From Methanoregulaceae archaeon (lineage in GTDB: Archaea > Halobacteriota > Methanomicrobia > Methanomicrobiales > Methanospirillaceae): a DNA stretch of 10,887 nt. The notes beneath the pieces are model-generated. The model worked only from the letters and a program-made list of their open reading frames with translations, searched no databases and was not told where the DNA came from. The stretch covers positions 1 through 10,887 of the forward strand of contig JAJRBS010000123.1 in NCBI GenBank assembly GCA_028679325.1. Direction: 5' to 3'. A program made the position numbers and the translations under genes. Below, piece by piece: positions 6,127 through 10,887 of this stretch (the first letter of the stretch is position 1; every line of letters starts with the position of its first letter).

Positions 6127-8208
6127 TCATACCAGAAAAACTCCTGAAATGAGCATATCGATCAGTTTTATTCCGATGAACGGTGCGATGACCCCCCCGA
6201 GACCGAAGATTACCAGGTTGTAGGTGAAGAGCTGCCCGGCCGGCATCGGCCGGAATTTCACCCCGGTAAGGGCCAGCGGTATGAGCAGGGGAATGATGAG
6301 GGCATTGAATATCACCGCTGCAAGAATGGCAGAGTAAGGGCTCCCCAGGTTCATGATATTCAGGGCCCCGAGACCTGGGTACATGACCATGAGGACGGCG
6401 GGGATGATCGCAAAGTACTTGGCGATATCGTTGGCGATGGAGAAGGTGGTCAGCGATCCCCGGGTCATCAGGATCTCTTTTCCGATCTGGACGATATCCA
6501 GGAGCTTCGTCGGGTCGCTGTCAAGGTCGATGATGTTTGCCGCTTCCCGTGCCGGCTGGGTGCCGGAGTTCATGGCCACGCCGACATCGGCCTGTGCCAG
6601 GGCCGGGGCGTCGTTCGTCCCGTCTCCGGTCATGGCCACCATGTAGCCTTTCGCCTGGTTCTCCCGGATGATACGGAGCTTGTCCTCAGGCTTCGCTTCG
6701 CCGTAGAAGTCGTCGACCCCCGCTTCTGCGGCTATCGCGGTCGCGGTCAGGATATTATCCCCGGTGATCATCACCGTCCGGATCCCGACCTTCCGGAGGT
6801 CAAAGAACCTCTCCCTGATCCCCGGTTTCAGGATGTCCTTCAGCTGGACTGCCCCGAGTATCTTTTCGTCCCGGGATACGAGGAGAGGGGTCCCGCCGTC
6901 ACCGGCGATCCGCTCCACGATACCGGGCATATCGGGGGGCACGATCCCTCCAAGCCCGCTCACCAGGGCGATGATGGCATCCGGAGCACCCTTCCGGTAC
7001 CGGACACCCCCGATATCTACTCCGCTCAGGCGCGAGTGGGCGGAGAAGGGGATGATGGTGCTGTCCGGGGGGAGCACGAGGGAAATGCTTTCGTGCTCCT
7101 TTGCGACCAGTTCGACGATGCTCTTCCCTTCGGGGGTCTCATCGGCCAGGGAAGAGTGCAGGGCGGTTATCGCAAGATCTTCTGCGGAAACACCGGCGGC
7201 AGGGATGCAGGCGAAGGCCTTCCGGTTCCCGAGGGTTATGGTCCCGGTCTTGTCGAGGAGGAGGACATTCACGTCCCCGGCGGCCTCAATAGCCCTCCCG
7301 GAGAGGGCAACGACGTTCCGGCGGAAGAGCCTGTCCATCCCGGCTATCCCGATGGCCGGCAGCAGGGCGGCAATGGTGGTCGGCGCGAGGCAGACGAAGA
7401 GAGCAGTCAGCACCGTGACCGATGCCGGGGCCCCCCGGCCGGTGACATCGGAGCTGTACACTGTCACCGGGTAGAGGTTGAGGACCACAAGGAGGAAGAG
7501 ACCGGTCAGCGCGACAAGAAGGATCTCGAGGGCGATCTCGTTCGGTGTCTTCCGCCTCCTCGCTCCCTCCACCATGGAGATCATCCGGTCCAGGAACCCC
7601 TCTCCCGGCGATGCGGTCACCCGGACGATGATCTCGTTGGCGATCACCTTGGTGCTGCCCGTCACTGCGCTCCGGTCGCCCCCCGCCTCCCTAACCACCG
7701 GGGCAGACTCACCCGTGACTGCTGCCTCGTTCACCAGAGCGGCACCGGCAACGACCTCGCCGTCGGCCGGGATCAACTCTTCTGTCTTTACCAGAACCAG
7801 GTCGCCCTTCATGAGCGACCCGGACCCGACGTCTTCGGACGGAGCGGTGAAAGAGGGGGTTGCGATGCGGTGGGCGGTAACCTGGGCCTGGGACTGGCGG
7901 AGCGAGGTGGCCCGGGCCTTTCCCCTCCCTTCAGAGATCGCCTCCGCGAAGTTCGAGAAGAGGACGGTCAGCCAGAGCCAGACCGACACCAGACCGGTGA
8001 AGGCAACCGGTTCCGCAGGAGCCCCGGATGCGAGCCCCCACAGGAAACTGCCGGTGGTGATGATGCTCCCCAGTTCCACCGCAAACATAACCGGGTTATG
8101 GACCTGCACCCGGAAATCGAGTTTCCTGAAGGCATCGACGCACGCGGCAGACAGGATTGCCGGGTCGAGACTGCTGACCTTCGTGAACTTTTTCCGGGCC
8201 AAATTCAC
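6127..8208 (-). CDS. kdpB: K+-transporting P-type ATPase catalytic subunit B
   Basis: Protein of 693 residues, close to the 682 of E. coli. It hydrolyses ATP to power K+ uptake through KdpA. Visible motifs are TGES (165-168), PTTI in the membrane segment (276-279), DKTGT (319-323) with D319 as the phosphorylated Asp, KGAPD (406-410), TGD (482-484) and GDGTND (528-533). The charged pair in the fifth helix needed for coupling in E. coli (Asp583, Lys586) is D594/K597 within FSIANDIAKYF. Ser168 of TGES matches the serine whose phosphorylation shuts down E. coli Kdp at high K+, so the same brake is possible (inference). The start codon is GTG, overlapping the kdpA stop in a GTGA, with GGAGGAGG immediately upstream; spacing is short, and coupling to kdpA translation is likely. 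No missing catalytic residue was found. Confidence 0.97.
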   Translation of the reverse strand: MNLARKKFTKVSSLDPAILSAACVDAFRKLDFRVQVHNPVMFAVELGSIITTGSFLWGLASGAPAEPVAFTGLVSVWLWLTVLFSNFAEAISEGRGKARATSLRQSQAQVTAHRIATPSFTAPSEDVGSGSLMKGDLVLVKTEELIPADGEVVAGAALVNEAAVTGESAPVVREAGGDRSAVTGSTKVIANEIIVRVTASPGEGFLDRMISMVEGARRRKTPNEIALEILLVALTGLFLLVVLNLYPVTVYSSDVTGRGAPASVTVLTALFVCLAPTTIAALLPAIGIAGMDRLFRRNVVALSGRAIEAAGDVNVLLLDKTGTITLGNRKAFACIPAAGVSAEDLAITALHSSLADETPEGKSIVELVAKEHESISLVLPPDSTIIPFSAHSRLSGVDIGGVRYRKGAPDAIIALVSGLGGIVPPDMPGIVERIAGDGGTPLLVSRDEKILGAVQLKDILKPGIRERFFDLRKVGIRTVMITGDNILTATAIAAEAGVDDFYGEAKPEDKLRIIRENQAKGYMVAMTGDGTNDAPALAQADVGVAMNSGTQPAREAANIIDLDSDPTKLLDIVQIGKEILMTRGSLTTFSIANDIAKYFAIIPAVLMVMYPGLGALNIMNLGSPYSAILAAVIFNALIIPLLIPLALTGVKFRPMPAGQLFTYNLVIFGLGGVIAPFIGIKLIDMLISGVFLV

Positions 8209-9821
8209 CCTCCTCCGATCATGATGAAATACTCAGCCACCGGTCCTGCGGCCAGGATAGGGAAGAACGTGAGACCGCCGACGATGATGATGACCCCGAT
8301 GAGCCATATGACGAACATCGGTGAGTATGTCGGGAGAGTCCCTATCCCGGGTGGGACCGTCTTCTTTTTGGCGCAGGAGCCGGCAAGGGCGAGCATGGCC
8401 ACGGCCGGGACGAACCTGCCGATGAGCATGACGATCCCCCCGGAAACAAGGTAGAAGGGATCTGCGGCGTTCAACCCGGCGAATGCCGAGCCATTGTTGT
8501 TGGCCATGCTCCCGAAGGCATACATCACCTCGGAGAGCCCATGAGCACCGGGGTTGAAGATGGCTGAGAGCCCGATCTCTGTGACGAGTGCGATTCCGGC
8601 AAAGACAAGGATCAGGACGTTCGGTGTGAGTATGGTCACCAGGGAGAACTTCATCTCGCGGGCCTCGAGCTTCTTCCCCAGGTACTCGGGGGTCCGGCCG
8701 ATCATCAGGCCGGCGATGAAGACCGCTATCAGGGCGAACGCGATCATGGTATAGAATCCCGAGCCGACACCGCCGAAGATGATCTCGCCGAGGAAGATGA
8801 GGGTCATCGGGATCATCCCGGCCAGCGGCGTGAGGGAGTCATGCATGGTGTTGACTGCACCACAGGAGGTCGCTGTGGTGGTCATGGCAAAGAGCACGCT
8901 CGGCCCGAGACCGAAACGGACTTCTTTTCCCTCAAGGTAGTCGCCGGAGATGTCTTTCCCGTCCAGCAGGGGGTTTCCTGCCGATTCGGTGGAATAGATC
9001 GCCGCGAAGGCCAGAATGAAGATGATGACCATGACCGCATAGAGCGCGAACCCCTGGCGGCGGTCGCCGGCCATCCTGCCGAAGGTGAACGGCAGCGCGG
9101 CGGCTATCACGAGAATGGCGGCGATCTCGACGATATTTGTCAGGGGCGTGGGATTCTCGAACGGGTGTGCTGAGTTCGCGTTGAAGAAACCCCCGCCGTT
9201 TGTCCCGAGTTCCTTGATGGACTCCTGGGAGGCGACAGGACCCATGGGGATGGTCTGGACGCCGGCGGCGGGATCGAGGGCCTGGGCCGCCACATACGGG
9301 TCATAGTTCTGGATAACTCCCTGGGAGATGAGAAAGATGGCCAGGATGAGGGCCAGCGGGACGAGGACATAGAGGGTGATGCGGGTCAGGTCCACCCAGA
9401 AGTTGCCAAGGCGATCGGTCTCTACCCGGGTCATTCCCCGGATCACGGCAATCGCCACCGAGATACCGGTTGCAGCAGAGAGGAAGTTCTGGACGGCCAG
9501 CCCGGCGGTCTGCGTCAGATAGCTTGCCGTCGCTTCACCGCTATAGGCCTGCCAGTTGGTATTGGTCACGAAACTGACGGCGGTATTGAAGGCCAGTTGC
9601 GGTGAAAATCCCGGGAAGTTTTCGGGGTTGAGGAAGAGCCACCCCTGGGCGAGCAGGATGAACAGGAGCACCGCGAGGCCGATAGCGTTGAAGATCAGCA
9701 TCGCCATCGCATAGCCCCGCCAGTCCTGCTCGTCAGAAGGGTCGGTCCCGATAAAGCGATAGATCTTTTTTTCAACCGAATCGATGATTCGGAACCGGGT
9801 GGCAGGCACCCCGGTCATCAC
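8205..9821 (-). CDS. kdpA: K+-transporting ATPase subunit A (K+ channel-like); start uncertain
   Basis: Codons from the first usable start (GTG 9821, ATG 9818) encode 538 residues; E. coli KdpA has 557. KdpA binds and passes K+ through four pore loops, seen here as VTNTNWQAYSGE (about 85-96), LGTNGGGFFNANSAHPFENP, TTATSCGAVNTMHDS and ANNNGSAFAG. Further family blocks are GPVASQESIKELG, IGRTPEYLGKK and the C-terminal FFPILAAGPVAEY. Several membrane helices are evident. The reading from 9821 begins at MTGVPATRFRIIDSVEKKIY, which in homologues follows the first membrane helix. That helix is encoded in frame just upstream (9822-9917) without a standard start codon, and no RBS precedes 9821. The gene is first in the operon and overlaps kdpB by four bases (GTGA). 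Function is sure; the N-terminus is not. Confidence 0.95.
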   Translation of the reverse strand: MMTGVPATRFRIIDSVEKKIYRFIGTDPSDEQDWRGYAMAMLIFNAIGLAVLLFILLAQGWLFLNPENFPGFSPQLAFNTAVSFVTNTNWQAYSGEATASYLTQTAGLAVQNFLSAATGISVAIAVIRGMTRVETDRLGNFWVDLTRITLYVLVPLALILAIFLISQGVIQNYDPYVAAQALDPAAGVQTIPMGPVASQESIKELGTNGGGFFNANSAHPFENPTPLTNIVEIAAILVIAAALPFTFGRMAGDRRQGFALYAVMVIIFILAFAAIYSTESAGNPLLDGKDISGDYLEGKEVRFGLGPSVLFAMTTTATSCGAVNTMHDSLTPLAGMIPMTLIFLGEIIFGGVGSGFYTMIAFALIAVFIAGLMIGRTPEYLGKKLEAREMKFSLVTILTPNVLILVFAGIALVTEIGLSAIFNPGAHGLSEVMYAFGSMANNNGSAFAGLNAADPFYLVSGGIVMLIGRFVPAVAMLALAGSCAKKKTVPPGIGTLPTYSPMFVIWLIGVIIIVGGLTFFPILAAGPVAEYFIMIGGG

Positions 9822-9917
9822 CAGGAAGAGATAGTGGCCGAGTTGGTAGGCGATAAAAGTTATTATGAGGATGAAAAGAGCCAGCCCTGCAAAAACACCC
9901 AGATTGAACGTGATGTA
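9822..9917 (-). other. In-frame upstream extension encoding the first membrane helix of KdpA
   Basis: These 32 codons continue the kdpA frame upstream to a TGA at 9918-9920. They read ITFNLGVFAGLALFILI and then ITFIAYQLGHYLFL, a clear membrane helix in the position of E. coli KdpA helix 1 (which ends ...ARPLG). No ATG, GTG or TTG lies in frame; the near-starts are ATC, ACG and CTG. The best RBS-like string is GGGGATGAT (9916-9924, minus strand). An ATG at 9921 is out of frame by one base. A one-base deletion between it and the TTC codon at 9906-9908 would give a normal start (MIHHFNLG...). A sequence error, a fresh frameshift or a non-AUG start are all possible. Confidence 0.75.
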
Positions 9918-9957
9918 TCATCCCCGCCCACGGAGTGCCTTCCGATGAGGCAAGACC

Positions 9958-9967
9958 GTATATATGC
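9958..9967 (-). promoter_or_regulatory. Likely TATA box of the kdp operon
   Basis: GCATATATAC on the minus strand centres near 9962, predicting a transcript start near 9936. That is just upstream of the RBS-like GGGGATGAT (9916-9924). No inverted repeat that would mark an operator was seen close to it. The promoter's place supports a KdpA start near 9905-9921 rather than at 9821. Confidence 0.5.
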
Positions 9968-10017
9968 AGATAGGGAAGTGATATTCCATCCATCCTTAAA
10001 GGGTTTCCCCTCCCAGG

Positions 10018-10023
10018 AAAAAA
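10018..10023 (-). terminator. Likely T-tract terminator of the HEAT-repeat gene
   Basis: T6 on the minus strand (CGTCTTTTTTCC) begins 25 bases after the stop of the HEAT-repeat gene and lies about 50 bases before the kdp TATA box. It would separate the two transcription units, though a run of six Ts may leak. Confidence 0.4.
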
Positions 10024-10048
10024 GACGGGCTGGTCGAAAGAACGATGA

Positions 10049-10423
10049 TCAGGACGACTGCCCGTTCCCCAGCCTATCGAGCATCTCCTGTGCGATCGCC
10101 CTCACGAAGCCATTCCTGTCCCTGCAGGCCTCGTCAAGCGGCCCTCTGGCCCTCTCGTCACCGATGGCCCCCAGGGCCACGACACAGGCGAACCGAACGT
10201 CATGGTCCGGGTCTTCAAGTAACCTGACAAGGTGCTCGTAGGCCCGTTTGTCTCCTATCTCACCGAGCGCGTCCACGGCTGCCAGTCTGACCTTCTTATC
10301 GCTGTCCCGGAGATTGCTGACCAGGTAATCGACCGCAGGCGGGCCGAGTTTTCTTTGGTCAGAGATTGATCTCCATCGCTCTGTTCCGGTCGTCTCCGAT
10401 GGCTCTTCCAGTCTTCCAGTCAT
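10049..10423 (-). CDS. Small HEAT-repeat (PBS-lyase-like) protein
   Basis: Protein of 124 residues made mostly of HEAT repeats. The repeat unit is VDYLVSNLRDSDKKVR then LAAVDALGEIGDKRA (about 31-61). A second follows, with EHLVRLLEDPDHDVRFACVV and ALGAIGDERA (about 63-92), then a degenerate third (GPLDEACRDRNGFVRAIAQE, 94-113). Such short alpha-solenoids serve as protein-binding scaffolds; no catalytic residue is visible. Residues 1-27 are polar and likely unstructured. The frame is open back to 10699, but those codons read as low-complexity, Arg-rich, non-conserved sequence. The ATG at 10423 has AGGGGG seven bases upstream (10431-10436). It lies directly upstream of the kdp promoter in the same direction, with a T-tract between. 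A role in K+ uptake is possible by position only; these proteins are common in methanogens. Confidence 0.85.
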   Translation of the reverse strand: MTGRLEEPSETTGTERWRSISDQRKLGPPAVDYLVSNLRDSDKKVRLAAVDALGEIGDKRAYEHLVRLLEDPDHDVRFACVVALGAIGDERARGPLDEACRDRNGFVRAIAQEMLDRLGNGQSS

Positions 10424-10530
10424 GAAAATTCCCCCTGTATCCACGAGGAAAAAAAGGCAGTGTTCAGCTGTCCCGGTATTGGGCCTCGAGAAATAGTGTC
10501 TGAGGTATAAGGGGACATCTGCAGGGAAAG

Positions 10531-10567
10531 ACATAAATATTTCCTCTGAGGAAGCAGGAACTCCTGC
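10531..10567 (-). promoter_or_regulatory. TATA-like element abutted by two back-to-back inverted repeats
   Basis: The minus strand reads, in order, GCAGGAGTTCCTGC (10567-10554, perfect 6+2+6 inverted repeat), TTCCTCAGAGGAA (10553-10541, perfect 6+1+6 inverted repeat) and ATATTTATGT (10540-10531, TATA-like). A transcript start near 10510 would give the HEAT-repeat gene a leader of about 87 bases containing a T7 run (10449-10455). Operators touching a TATA box usually mean control by a dimeric regulator. No other gene is seen in 10424-10722. Confidence 0.4.
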
Positions 10568-10722
10568 CATCGTTGTATCCCGATCCCGGGAGGTGCTTTC
10601 AGTGCCTCTTCCTCGGTGTCCGCGGAAAGGCCAAGGCCACGTGGGACCCCTGAAAGATCCCTGCTCCCGTCTTCGGTGAGAGTATGCAGAAAATATCATG
10701 GTGCCGTCAATCCTTCCCGACT

Positions 10723-10887
10723 TTATGCTGGGCTCTCTCCGTCCAGTTCCTTCAGCATCCCGATGAAGAGGATGAAGGCCGCGGCCTCGAGCGGGTCGTC
10801 AATGGTCGCAAACCTCCCGGTCCCGGAGTCCTCGAGCATCCGGACCAGCCGCTGCCCGAAGGGCTGCTCCTGGATCCTGAGCGCCCG
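10723..10887 (-). CDS. C-terminal end of an unidentified protein, possibly a TetR-type regulator (partial)
   Basis: The last 54 codons of a minus-strand gene run in from the window edge and end in TAA at 10723-10725. The sequence (starting RALRIQEQPFGQRLV, then GRFATIDDPLEAAAFILFIGMLKEL) has the GRF-x-x-IDDP-x-x-AA pattern and amphipathic helix often seen at the end of TetR-family ligand domains. That likeness is short and from memory, so the family is a guess. The 5' part, with any DNA-binding domain, lies outside. It precedes the HEAT-repeat gene in the same direction, about 300 bases away, and no strong terminator follows it. Confidence 0.6.
   Translation of the reverse strand, partial: RALRIQEQPFGQRLVRMLEDSGTGRFATIDDPLEAAAFILFIGMLKELDGESPA

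Noticed and set aside
7036..8454. Long open frame on the plus strand opposite kdpB and kdpA.
   Set aside because: Antisense shadow of two well-conserved genes, with Gly/Arg/Pro/His-rich composition and no RBS.
10424..10699. N-terminal extension of the HEAT-repeat frame up to 10699.
   Set aside because: Arg/Pro/Ser-rich and not protein-like; a good RBS sits before the ATG at 10423, and inverted repeats with a TATA-like box lie inside the stretch.
1..10887. tRNA or rRNA genes, CRISPR arrays, insertion sequences, origins.
   Set aside because: No cloverleaf with a T-loop consensus, no spaced direct repeats, and no transposase or terminal inverted repeats were seen on either strand.

Overview
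The window looks like chromosomal DNA from a methanogenic archaeon, probably of the order Methanomicrobiales (inference). The signs are a compact archaeal histone, a lipobox lipoprotein with a Ser/Thr/Pro-rich linker, ribosome-binding sites matching the archaeal GGAGGTGATC consensus, AT-rich TATA elements, T-tract terminators and a high-GC codon style. No mobile element, CRISPR array, tRNA or rRNA was seen.

Left part (1-3250). A small Cys-rich zinc-ribbon protein (+) converges with a PflX-type radical SAM protein (-). A 134-residue FMN-binding split-barrel protein (+) is divergent from the radical SAM gene across about 100 bases. It converges with a 276-residue lipoprotein of unknown function (-), and both of these have T-tract terminators. 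A spacer of about 360 bases follows and holds an odd open frame for a one-helix membrane peptide with no start codon. Then comes an archaeal histone gene (-) with a clear TATA box, GTG start and RBS.

Middle (3250-10000). A four-gene minus-strand operon reads kdpA-kdpB-kdpC-kdpD'. The genes abut or overlap (GTGA at A/B, 10 bases at B/C, TGA|ATG at C/D). KdpA, KdpB and KdpC make the high-affinity K+ P-type ATPase. The fourth gene keeps the KdpD ATP-binding domain, universal-stress domain, four-helix membrane domain and GAF-like domain, but stops before the histidine-kinase core, and no KdpE gene is present. The first membrane helix of KdpA is encoded in frame upstream of the first usable start codon, so its true start is unclear.

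Right end (10000-10887). A 124-residue HEAT-repeat protein (-) lies directly upstream of the kdp promoter, separated by a T-tract. About 300 bases of non-coding DNA precede it, including two back-to-back inverted repeats abutting a TATA-like element. The window ends in the C-terminal 54 residues of another minus-strand gene, possibly a TetR-type regulator.

No wholly new multi-gene system is evident. The points most worth a second look are the start of KdpA, the kinase-less KdpD, the start-less membrane peptide beside the histone gene, and the tandem inverted repeats upstream of the HEAT gene.
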